The notes beneath the pieces were generated by a model. The model worked only from the letters and a program-made list of their open reading frames with translations. It did not search any database and was not told where the DNA came from. Made by a program: the position numbers and the translations under genes. Positions 1-7,033 of a stretch of DNA of 12,586 bases are shown piece by piece (position 1 is the first letter of the stretch; the number at the start of each line of letters is the position of its first letter). Source of the DNA: Russula earlei (lineage: Eukaryota > Basidiomycota > Agaricomycetes > Russulales > Russulaceae); contig JAGFNK010001232.1 in assembly GCA_025769875.1 (NCBI GenBank), positions 1-12,586 of the forward strand, read 5' to 3'.

Positions 1-631
1 AGGTCCTAGTGAAGAAGAAACGAGCTGTAATCCGCAGAACGGGTTCCGAATCACGGGGGGGGGCAACGACGCACTTCGTCTTCATAGGACATTATCGCCT
101 TGACGGACTGTATCATGCCGAATCCGGACGCAAAATACAGACGTTCCCTGGATTTGAAAATGACAGGGGGCACGACAGGGGGCCTCAGCGCAAGAACAAA
201 GGGGAGGGGACGACGAAATAAATAAATAAATGTAGCGGCGGGACGCACTTCCGAGGGTCGCTGCGATTGCAATACTCCTCCGATTCGACCATGAGAGACT
301 TGAGGAACAGGTCCAGCGCGTACGCGATGCCCGGCATGTCGTCCAGGGCCGTGTCGTGCGTGTACGGCCAAGTGATGGTCGGGGGTTCCGCCAAGGGGTC
401 CGCGAACGCATGTCTTTTGGCGGGGCCGAGGCTGAGCTTGGACACGTCCGAAGGGAGCGACGTCAAGGCCGTGCTGGGCGTGCCGGCGCCGACGGAAAGA
501 GTAGGCGCCGAAGAGGCGTCCGTCAACGGCGAAGGCGGGGCCGTCTGGCCATGGGAACTTGAAGTGGGAGCGGTGGTGTCGTCGAGGGTATTATCCCCAG
601 ACGGAGTCAAATTCGCCCATGTGGCGTCCAT
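1..631 (-). CDS. Iml2/TTC39-like (DUF3808) protein, 5' part of a spliced gene, runs off the left edge
   Basis: The start is the ATG at 631-629; the open frame extends further upstream, but only through a TTG. Exon 1 (631-249) encodes 127 residues plus two bases: a Ser/Thr/Pro-rich, probably disordered N-terminus of about 75 residues, then a more ordered stretch containing DMPGIAYALDLFLKSLMVES. Intron 1 is 248-148 (GTGCGT...CCAG, 101 nt). Exon 2 (147-75) gives ERLYFASGFGMIQSVKAIMS and ends in YEDE. Intron 2 is 74-6 (GTGCGT...CTAG, 69 nt, pyrimidine-rich 3' end). Exon 3 begins at 5 and continues the acidic run with Asp. Splicing keeps the frame at both joins. The pattern of a long helix followed by a helix ending in an acidic cluster resembles my memory of fungal Iml2, a mitochondrial outer-membrane-associated TPR protein linked in yeast to clearance of lipid-dependent inclusion bodies. 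The family call is by recall, and the C-terminal TPR part is outside the window. It is the only plausible host gene here. Confidence 0.62.
6..74 (-). other. Intron 2 of the Iml2-like gene
   Basis: The donor GTGCGT is identical to that of intron 1. A pyrimidine-rich tract precedes the acceptor CTAG, and the intron is 69 nt. It is phase 0, and splicing extends an acidic run (YEDE followed by Asp), as I recall for this family. An earlier TACAG acceptor near 24-28 is possible but gives a Ser-rich continuation that fits less well. Confidence 0.6.
148..248 (-). other. Intron 1 of the Iml2-like gene
   Basis: On the minus strand it opens with GTGCGT and closes with CCAG, 101 nt long. It contains in-frame stop-prone TTTATT repeats just after the donor, and a CTGAG that could serve as branch point. 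Removing it joins an AA exon end to a G exon start and makes a Lys codon in the conserved region, which supports the splice sites. Confidence 0.7.
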
Positions 632-723
632 GGGAAATAGAACAGAGAGGGGGGGTAAGATTCGGAAGACCAACAAGAGACGGAACGGAAACAGAAACAG
701 AACGTAGCGATTGTATCGCGCTG

Positions 724-852
724 AGTCTGCGGAATCAAGACTAGTATTAAGTAATCTAACTGTAGCAAGGATGGCGCTAGGTGTGATGTTAGTGCAAGTG
801 ATAACTAAAACGGTATGTGTAACTGACCTCAGTCTGCGGTATCAAGACTGAG
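724..852. repeat. Two copies of a hairpin-forming repeat in the LTR
   Basis: The motif AGTCTGCGGWATCAAGACT occurs at 724-742 and again at 831-849, differing by one base. Each copy can fold through AGTCT/AGACT. The second is extended to a perfect 8-bp stem (828-835 with 845-852, 9-nt loop). The spacing of 107 bp suggests a short duplication within the LTR or repeated protein-binding sites. Confidence 0.6.
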
Positions 853-873
853 GTTTTCGGGGATAAAGGCGTA

Positions 874-881
874 CTTATATA
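874..881 (-). promoter_or_regulatory. TATA box of the minus-strand LTR
   Basis: TATATAAG on the minus strand lies about 190 bases into the putative LTR, the usual place for the U3 promoter. It points toward the Iml2-like gene, whose ATG is about 240 bases downstream. Use by either element or gene is inferred. Confidence 0.45.
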
Positions 882-1073
882 CTCGAGTCGAACAATAACA
901 GTGTGTTATGAGACAGGGAATGCCACACGAACTAAGCGTTGAACGATCTAATTATTTGTGAGACACAATGGGTGAGACACAACAATCCCAGTGCCGCAAA
1001 GCGGAATCCAGGACGTCCGGGCTCGTGGCAGTGGTGCGTCGTGGGTCGTGCTTATGGCTGCAACTCCAACACA

Positions 1074-1256
1074 CCCCCTCAGCCAGTGTGGTATAAACCC
1101 ATTTCCTTGGAAAATTTGTCATGTTTCTTGTGGGCAAGGCCTTGGTTAAGACATCAGCAACTTGGTCTTCAGTGCAAAGTGCAAAGTGAGGTGAAGTTGG
1201 TGATGGGCATGAAGGTCTCATTGTAGTCAATTCCTGGTGAGAGATTGATACCCAGG
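1074..1256 (-). pseudogene. Ty1/copia pol remnant: RT N-terminal motif fused to RNase H C-terminus
   Basis: Minus-strand bases 1243-1172 read LSPGIDYNETFMPITNFTSL, the copia reverse-transcriptase segment that follows the AQGF motif. In another frame, from 1173 to about 1074, comes TEDQVADVLTKALP, the conserved segment at the very end of copia RNase H. In an intact element roughly 400-500 residues separate these, including the catalytic RT and RNase H residues. They are missing here, so this is an internal deletion with a frame change. The coding end runs into the polypurine tract and LTR. It cannot make an active enzyme. Confidence 0.85.
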
Positions 1257-1281
1257 CAATGGGAATGCACATGTTGCCAAC

Positions 1282-1338
1282 GCCATTGGTCTACCAGCCT
1301 GCCTTCCCACTGGGAAGGCAGGCTGGTAGACCATTGGC
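1282..1338. repeat. Near-perfect palindrome, 28-bp arms, 1-bp centre
   Basis: The inner arms 1288-1309 and 1311-1332 are perfect reverse complements of 22 bp around the single base at 1310. The match continues outward to 28 bp with one mismatch (27/28). It lies directly upstream, in the minus-strand sense, of the RT fragment, where copia coding similarity stops. It would form a strong hairpin in single-stranded DNA or RNA. Confidence 0.95.
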
Positions 1339-1672
1339 ACAGCATAGAGACAGAGATGCATGTAAATGATGTGGAGCAGTGGTTTAGAAGACAAGAGAAA
1401 ACTTTGAGTGCATGTGATGGGTTTTTGAGAACAGAGAACACTCTTGTTGATACATTTGGAGCAATACTGAGACATTTGTACTTTTCCAAGTATGCTTTTT
1501 AGGAGATAAAATAGGAGAAAATCTTTTAAGAGTTTTTGGAGTCAGGGACAGAAGTAAAATATGTTGAGTACTCACTGCTGGGCCAATACTACAGCTTGCA
1601 GGGGCAGTCAGTGTAAGCAAGGTAGATGTGCCATAATTGAGGATGATGAAACCTGATGAGCACAAGCTTGGT
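1339..1672. other. Unassigned sequence between copia relic and LTR X1
   Basis: Frames are broken on both strands. A 93-residue minus-strand ORF has no motif I recognise, and the sequence does not resemble the copia linker expected upstream of RT. It may be very old transposon sequence or captured DNA. Confidence 0.4.
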
Positions 1673-1932
1673 TGTTACCAAGTGGTTTGCGGTCCAGAAG
1701 ATGCCAGAATGCCTGAAACTATGGACTGCATTGTTTGCATCAGCATGCATCAGATCTTGACCGTTTATGTTCCTTGATATTGCGTTCGGAACGTGTTGAT
1801 TGTATCTTTCTGTTGAAGCAATACAGAAGCAATGAGTTGCATTGCTTCTGTTCCAGATGTTCCTGTACTACCATGTACATCATTTCCCTGATTGGGAAAG
1901 TACTTATGACACCAAGATTGCTACTAGGGAAG
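1673..1932 (+). repeat. LTR X1, truncated copy
   Basis: It starts with TGTTAC and aligns over about 260 bases with LTR X2 (from 1933, continuing at 2908), sharing GGTCCAGAA, ACTATGGACTGCATTGTTTG, CCAGATGTTCCTGTACT and TTGGGAAAGTACTTATGACA. By eye the copies differ at roughly a fifth of positions. X1 stops where the next TGTTAC begins (1933), so it lacks the TATA and downstream part that X2 keeps. A second copy most likely inserted into, or recombined with, the first. Confidence 0.72.
1824..1850. repeat. Hairpin in LTR X1
   Basis: CAGAAGCAATG and CATTGCTTCTG are perfect 11-bp arms around AGTTG. The same hairpin occurs in LTR X2 at 3054-3078 with 10-bp arms and loop AGTAG, although surrounding sequence has diverged. 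Confidence 0.8.
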
Positions 1933-1942
1933 TGTTACTGAG

Positions 1943-2907
1943 TGTCAAGGACTCACTGTTGAAACTATCCAGTTCATGAGCAAGGGATAAGCTCAAAGAT
2001 GAGTCAGTAGACATCCCAAGATGGTGTGGGCAAGAAGTAATGTCCAGAGCAGTACCAAATACCAAAGAGGTATGGTTACTGGAAGCATTGAGCAGTTACG
2101 CAGGGAAGAGGCCAGAATGATCACAAGGGGATGGTCCTTAAAGGAGTATCCCAGGGGTTAGAGAGTGCCATAAACAATGGACAGTCTGAGGACTGTCCGC
2201 TACTTTATTGAGCGCTTATGTACTACAAGAGAACTGCTAAATAGGGAACAAGTCTTAACCTTGTTATCAAGCACAATTGATGGATGAGTAAGAATTCGGG
2301 GTATGCTTACTGAGCATGCTCAGTCATGCTCAGTAAGCTGCTGAGTAAGAAGGCTCCTATTGATGAGTAAGAGCCTTTACTGTCCACATGTTCACTGCCT
2401 TAGTACACATGCTAAGCACCTGATTCATTTACTGTTAGTTAGTTTATGGCCAGTCATTTGAGGACTTGTAGTTTGGTTTAGGAGATAGGGTTGCTTATAA
2501 GGCCCCCTTATATAGTTCTATTAGGGTCATTAGAGTCAACCCAAATACTTATATTAAGGTCCTTAGTATCACTTTGTAGTTCATTCTATAGTTATTAGAG
2601 TTAGTCTAATAATGCATTGTAGGGCTTTTAGTGCCTTGTTAGTGCCTCTTGTAGGGCACTTAGAGTCGTCCTAAGGGGTCCTTAGAGAGGCTATAATATA
2701 GTCCTTTATTGCTAAAAGGGTTGCCACTAAGTGGGGCTTGCTGTATGTCAATTGTGCCAAGAATTGCTTGCACAACAATGTGTGTGCGATATTGTGGACA
2801 CCTCTACTCACCCCTTTTGCCCATGTGAACAGGGTACCATAGAGGCTGGGTTTCCTCTATTAAGGAAGGGTCCTTCAAGGGCTCTCTCCGGGAACTGGTT
2901 CATGACA
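1943..2907 (+). mobile_element. Solo LTR A, 965 bp, target duplication CTGAG
   Basis: It begins TGTCA and ends TGACA, a 5-bp terminal inverted repeat. It is flanked by perfect 5-bp direct repeats CTGAG at 1938-1942 and 2908-2912. No coding sequence lies between the ends, so it is a solo LTR left by LTR-LTR recombination. It is homologous along its length to LTR B (10743-11570) but carries about 130 extra bases near 2523-2651. A TATA-like CTTATATAG lies at 2508-2516. The ORF at 2731-2937 is inside the LTR and is not a gene. Confidence 0.93.
2305..2338. repeat. 14-bp perfect stem-loop within LTR A
   Basis: GCTTACTGAGCATG (2305-2318) pairs perfectly with CATGCTCAGTAAGC (2325-2338) across CTCAGT. 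LTR B keeps the right arm but has lost most of the left, so the stem is not needed by all family members. Confidence 0.85.
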
Positions 2908-3280
2908 CTGAGCAGTTTGGGGTCCAGAACATGCTGAAACACCTGAACTATGGACTGCATTGTTTGCATCATACATGTGTTAGATCTTGACCATTTATGT
3001 CCTTTGATATCATGTTCAGAACACGTTGATGATATCTTTCTAAGATGTATTGAAGAAGCAATGAGTAGCATTGCTTCTGTCCCAGATGTTCCTGTACTGC
3101 CACATATGTCGCTTCCCTGATTGGGAAAGTACTTATGACACTGAGATTGCTACTAGGGAAGCACTTAATGCTTCCAGCACTGAGATCATTTACACAGAAG
3201 CAACTATTGCTTCTATGAGCCGCCTTTGCTTCTATAGCACCAACCAGTACTACAGTAGTATGAACCTTATCCCTGAGGGC

Positions 3281-3288
3281 TATATAAA
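3281..3288 (+). promoter_or_regulatory. TATA box of LTR X2
   Basis: TATATAAA is framed by complementary GGGC and GCCC, so the element also forms a short inverted repeat. It lies about 300 bp before the gag frame opens, consistent with an LTR promoter. Confidence 0.55.
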
Positions 3289-3755
3289 GCCCCCAGTTCA
3301 TAGCAGTTGAGCCTTAAGCTTTACTTAGTTTGCCAATCCAAAACAGTTGACTCCTACCCCATCTGTAGAGCCCCTCTCATCTTGTTGCCATACTATAGAA
3401 GGATCTAACACTCCTTCCCTCCATGAGTACTGCTTGCTTGACTCAAGCATATCTGCATTGGTAGGACGCATTCATAGATACAACCATTGATCTTATTTAA
3501 GGCACTTTGGAGCCTTAACATAAGTTGAGCTTCTATCACAGACATCACTGTCAAAGTGAACCAGAGTTAGGCAGGAAGCTTTAGGACTAGGATCTAGTCA
3601 TCATACAGTCAGCAACCTACGCTGAAGTAGTCAAGGGAGAGAATCTATACAGACCTCTTCATGACAAGAAGAAGGTGTACTTTGTGACTCTCAATGAGCA
3701 GCACAGTTGGACACATGCATACTTCTGTAAAGACCCCTACTGTCATTGGCATAGA

Positions 3756-3810
3756 CAGTGGTAAGTGGGCACACAAGTCCCTACTCTCTAGGAAAGGCAG
3801 TGGCAAGTGG
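3756..3810 (+). repeat. 42-bp in-frame duplication-like insert in gag
   Basis: CAGTGGTAAGTGG (3756-3768) recurs as CAGTGGCAAGTGG (3798-3810), 42 bases apart and so in frame. The intervening 14 codons hold two stops, while the reading on either side continues smoothly as Gag. It looks like a short insertion bounded by a direct repeat. Confidence 0.6.
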
Positions 3811-4433
3811 ACAAACTGGAAATCGAAGGAGAACATAGCATACATGTTAAGTTCAATCAGCACTCCATGAAAGGAACCATCTTTGGGTGGTTTAAAGCAA
3901 GTGAAAGTGACAACCTCCCTTCAGGAATCAAAGGAACTGCCATCTGGTGCTGGGCAGACCAGGAAGGACCTAATCAATATAAGGTCCAATATAAAGGAGA
4001 ATACACTCCTTGCAAATATATCAATGATCAGTGGTACTTCATTGACTACCACAAAGGATGTCCCTACGCAGCAGAGGATGAAGATATTGAAGACTACAGG
4101 AGTCTAGGTTTAGGAACCAAGAAAGACCCTTACACTACTCACTGGGAAGCCAGAGACCCAACAGTAGACAATCCTGCTCCATTGATACAAAAGTCATCAA
4201 GTGGGGAAACAGAGAAGTTGGACCCTCCAACTACAGACCAGAAAGCAGAAGCACCAGAAGTATTGGAGCTAGCTGAAATATTGGAGCAGACAGTACACGT
4301 CTCCCCCATTGAACCAACAATAGTTGAGGAACCAGAAGAATCAGTTGAAATGGCTACCATTGCAGTGATGCAGACAGCCACTATTGCCACCCAGATAGCA
4401 GGTGGGAGAACCAGGCCTACTATTGTAGTAAAC

Positions 4434-4619
4434 CCTGGAGGCAGTCCACCTAGTGCAGGAGGACCACCTGGAGGTGGAGGAGTCCCTTTTGGACCTGCAG
4501 GCCCACCAAGCCCAGGAGGAGGCCCACCCAGAGGAGGCCCTCCAGGAGGAGGACCACCTGCAGCACCTCCTGTAGGACCAGGAGCGAACCTGGTGCCCCA
4601 GCTGGCACCAGGCCCCCAT
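4434..4619 (+). repeat. GGA/CCA-rich low-complexity tract coding for a Gly/Pro linker
   Basis: Irregular repeats of GGAGGA, CCACCT and GGCCC encode runs such as GGPPGGGG and PPRGGPPGGGPP. This is a flexible linker before the Gag capsid-like region and a natural site for slippage. It also produces a long but meaningless open frame on the opposite strand (4139-4777). Confidence 0.85.
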
Positions 4620-4814
4620 TGAGGCAATGGATCTCTGAAAGGAGACCCTCCTGAGGTCTTCAAAGGAGACAGAAAGAAGACAAAGTACTTTGTCCAAGAT
4701 TTCAACCTATGGAATTTGCTTAACAGTGACAACTCAACCATGACTATTCCAATGAAGCAAGTAGCCTTAGCTCTCACCTACATCAAAGGAGAGAACATGC
4801 ATGAATGGGTGGTC

Positions 4815-5238
4815 TGTTGAAGCAGATGGGCACAGGTTATGATAACAACAATAAGATCCTTAAGATCTATCAAAAGATATCTACAACGCATGATTAGATG
4901 CGATAGATAAGATAGGAAACAGTAAGTACTCACTTCAGTTTGTGTAAGACAAAACTGAAGCGATCTAGCTAATTGAGTGCCTCTTAAATACGCGAAAGCA
5001 TCTCTAAGCAAAGTAATCATAACTACCAACTTGTATCATAAAGGATCAGTTGTTAGTAGCTACCGATTGTCATCAATTAACTTATCATTGTAACATATGC
5101 AGGCTGCAGCATCTGAGCTGAGCTGGTCTGGGCTGATCCAACGCGTGAGCCTGGAGTGCCCGGTCCGTGGGAGCCAATGCATTAACGCGACTGGGCTGTG
5201 ATTACATCAGACTGCCCAAAGCAGTGGTAATCTCAACA
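4815..5238 (+). mobile_element. Solo LTR C, 424 bp, target duplication TGGTC
   Basis: It begins TGTTGA and ends TCAACA, a perfect 6-bp terminal inverted repeat. It is flanked by perfect 5-bp duplications TGGTC (4810-4814 and 5239-5243). Removing it with one duplication restores the gag frame across the site. It has no coding capacity; a TATA-like TTAAATA lies near 4983. It holds roughly a dozen CpGs, far denser than the gag it entered, which suggests a later arrival. Orientation is tentative and rests on the TATA-like site. Confidence 0.94.
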
Positions 5239-5484
5239 TGGTCAACCAAATGAACCTGATAGAAGCAAAAAGGAATGGGGACCTGCTGTCACCCTATGCA
5301 CATGTGCAGCTGGATCCAACTGAGATGCTCTTTTGGACCAAATTTGTGGATGATTTCTTCAGAGAATGCAAAGATACCACAGAACCCGAAGATGCTTTCA
5401 TGGAACTACAGCATGTTGAACCGGAACCCAAACGGATCAAAGAAGGCGAAGACCTTCATACAAGGTTCAAGATCCGCTCATAGA

Positions 5485-5822
5485 TGTTACGTGTTAGACA
5501 GAACTTTAGTATATGCGCTTATGGCAATAGGGTTACGCATAGTACGCTATCTATCACAAGATGCAGCCTTATGCTGCGTCTAGAACGTTTCCACATCACG
5601 CGTCACTTAATGCGCGATATAGTGGACACCTGTAGTCACCTCTTTTGGACTTAGGAACAGCCCTGGGTCATAGAGGTATAAATACCATACTTGTAGACGA
5701 GTATACACATCGCTCTACACCCCAATATCACTTGAGCATTAGCACAACCTCTAAGGTGGGTTGCTTGGCCTGTTAGCTGCGCTCTATGCTGCGCAACACT
5801 CTCCAGGAAATGGTTCATGACA
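5485..5822 (+). repeat. LTR-like block Z, 338 bp, related to LTR A/B at its 3' end
   Basis: It starts TGTTAC and ends GGTTCATGACA, the same ending as LTRs A and B. It shares with them a GTGGACACCT-tract, a CATAGAGG segment and a CTCTCC-GGAA segment. Its 5' two thirds do not align with A/B by eye. TATAAATA lies at 5677-5684. The flanking 5-mers (ATAGA before, CTATA after) do not match, so either the target duplication has decayed or the ends are not a single insertion. It terminates the recognisable gag sequence. Confidence 0.62.
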
Positions 5823-5860
5823 CTATAAGCATTTAAGTCTGTCATAGGCCTTGAACATGC

Positions 5861-5881
5861 TAGTGCTTTCAGGTCAGGTCA
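5861..5881 (+). repeat. Left terminal inverted repeat of the hAT-like element
   Basis: It begins TAGTGCTT and pairs with the right end at 7985-8005, with the outer eight bases perfect and 16 of 21 overall. A second tract in the same style, with GACTG and CAGTC motifs in both directions, follows to about 6035. Confidence 0.65.
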
Positions 5882-6445
5882 CATTGACTGCAAAAAACTG
5901 CTTGACTGAACCTGACCTGACTGATCATGAGTGAACTTTCAGTCAAGGTCAAACTGGATTGTAGAATGTCCAGTCACAGTCACATGAACTTTCAAGCAAG
6001 ATAAAAACTGGTCAAGACTGGTTAAGACTGGTGTGCCTGGTGTGCCTGGGATTTCTGTCAAGATTTCATGGGTTTGAGGACTATGGTCACAGCTTTAGGC
6101 AAGCTCTAGACCACCAGTGTGGTGTGTCTGGAGATGCACAAATGTGAAAGAGCAGGGTTGTTGGACCATTAAGTGAACATCAACTGAGGAACCAGAGGTG
6201 GGAGCAAGAAGGGGAGAGAGGAGCTGGTATCACACACTTGGTTGTTTGAAGTTCTTCATTCAAGCAGAGGCAGATGTCAAAGGAAAGGGGATCTTATTCT
6301 TCTCTCTCTTTACTACAGAGTAGCTAAGGGTTTTATATACATGGGGGAAGTACAAAGAGTAGAAGATAATAAAGGAAATGGAATGGTGAAAGGGAATCAG
6401 AGGATTGGGACCAGGCGAGGCAGTTGAGGGTGTGGTGAGGAATGA

Positions 6446-6658
6446 ATGATGCAAACAGATCTGCATGTGCTCAGACAGACAACACGGTTGGAACGGTCTA
6501 CCCTCAAGCACATCCGCACTAAAATTGCCTCCCTCTGTGTGCAGACCAAGGAAGCATCTCAAGTGAAGGTGTTTGACTTTGACAAGTGGCTCACTGAAAT
6601 CCGAGACAAGGAGCTGGCTGTGCATGCAGAGAAGAAGGCCACAAAGAAGGCTGAATGA
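6446..6658 (+). CDS. Short Lys/Glu-rich ORF inside the hAT-like element, probably a relic
   Basis: It is a 70-residue ATG-initiated frame. The second half (KWLTEIRDKELAVHAEKKAT) is charged and predicted helical, ending at a TGA beyond which the same frame continues ERACLKHVQDAAAM before further stops. That suggests the TGA replaced an Arg CGA and that this is the C-terminal piece of a longer protein. The style resembles the charged tails of pogo/Fot1-type transposases, but the resemblance is too weak to name a family. A captured gene fragment is equally possible. Confidence 0.3.
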   Translation: MMQTDLHVLRQTTRLERSTLKHIRTKIASLCVQTKEASQVKVFDFDKWLTEIRDKELAVHAEKKATKKAE

Positions 6659-7033
6659 GAGAGGGCATGTCTCAAACATGTGCAGGATGCAGCAGCAATG
6701 CCAACGGCGGCGGTGACATGATGAACATGATGGGCTTCAGTGGGTGAAAGGCTTGAGACACAAATGCATCACATGAGCCAGGGCATGGTGTGGGCACTTG
6801 GTCAGTGGTGAGGGGTGGGCGATGTGGTTGAGGTCTTAATGTCAGGTGTGAGGTGGTAGCATGAGCATGTGGTCGGTAGCGAAGGATGGAAGGAATGGAG
6901 TGTCACATCACTTTGTCCATCGCGGTCCTGCACCCAATTCTGTGACCAGCCATGATTCACCTTAGACCAGACCAGATGACTGGTCATAACATGTCATAGT
7001 GTGAACCTCTTCCTATACCTAGATGTTTAGTGT

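Larger units (their letters stand above)
705..1071 (-). repeat. 3' LTR of a minus-strand Ty1/copia relic (outer boundary uncertain)
   Basis: On the minus strand the copia coding remnant ends beside a purine-rich GAGGGGG, a typical polypurine tract. TGTTGG follows at once at 1071, a common copia LTR start. The LTR contains a TATA box (TATATAAG, 881-874) and a hairpin at 828-852. The far end is not fixed: the TG at 705 on the plus strand is one candidate, others lie near 762-787, and the partner LTR needed to decide is missing. It reads in the same direction as the host gene that starts at 631. Confidence 0.5.
1933..3520 (+). repeat. LTR X2 of a Ty3/gypsy element, interrupted by solo LTR A (3' end uncertain)
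   Basis: The first 10 bases (TGTTACTGAG) lie at 1933-1942. Solo LTR A then intervenes, and the LTR resumes at 2908. It carries repeated TGCTTCT and GAAGCA motifs, a hairpin at 3054-3078 and a TATA box at 3281-3288 inside a symmetrical GGGCTATATAAAGCCC. Possible ends are TAACA at 3410 or at 3520, both mirroring the TGTTA start. The gypsy gag begins just downstream, so this is probably the 5' LTR of that element. No convincing primer-binding site was found, so the end stays open. Confidence 0.6.
3591..5483 (+). pseudogene. Ty3/gypsy gag, decayed and split by solo LTR C
   Basis: One frame runs from 3591 to 4814 and resumes at 5244 after LTR C. In order it shows: a Trp/Cys-rich N-terminal segment (about 3612-4150), an acidic linker, a Gly/Pro-rich low-complexity block (4434-4619), then the retrotransposon Gag capsid-like region with PPEVFKGDRKKTKYFVQDF, VALALTYIKGENMHEW and, after the insert, FWTKFVDDFFRECKDTTEP. 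Gag of fungal gypsy elements binds the element RNA and forms the particle. No in-frame ATG is visible at the front. In-frame stops occur at 3762, 3789 (both in a 42-bp duplication), 4620 (TGA, probably from CGA) and 5481. Zinc knuckle, protease, RT and integrase are absent: the element is cut off where LTR block Z begins. Confidence 0.85.

Noticed and set aside
632..676. N-terminal extension of the Iml2-like protein
   Set aside because: The longer frame begins with TTG, not ATG. The first ATG is at 631.
267..707. 146-residue plus-strand ORF opposite exon 1
   Set aside because: It is the GC-rich antisense shadow of the spliced minus-strand gene, with no recognisable motif.
2731..2937. ORFs at 2731-2937 and 11391-11690 as conserved small proteins
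   Set aside because: They are similar because both lie in copies of the same solo LTR family; both run past the LTR end into unrelated flanks.
3761..3791. 31-nt intron in gag (GTAAGT...CTCTAG)
   Set aside because: Too short for a fungal intron, and removing it breaks the reading frame. A 42-bp direct-repeat insert explains it better.
4139..4777. 212-residue minus-strand ORF with a collagen-like Gly/Pro run
   Set aside because: It is the reverse complement of the Gly/Pro-coding tract of gag. GGA/CCA-rich DNA stays open on both strands, and the plus strand carries the recognisable Gag.
3910..5483. An intact Ty3/gypsy element with full pol
   Set aside because: No zinc knuckle, protease, RT, RNase H or integrase of gypsy type is found after gag; the sequence passes into LTR block Z and the DNA transposon.
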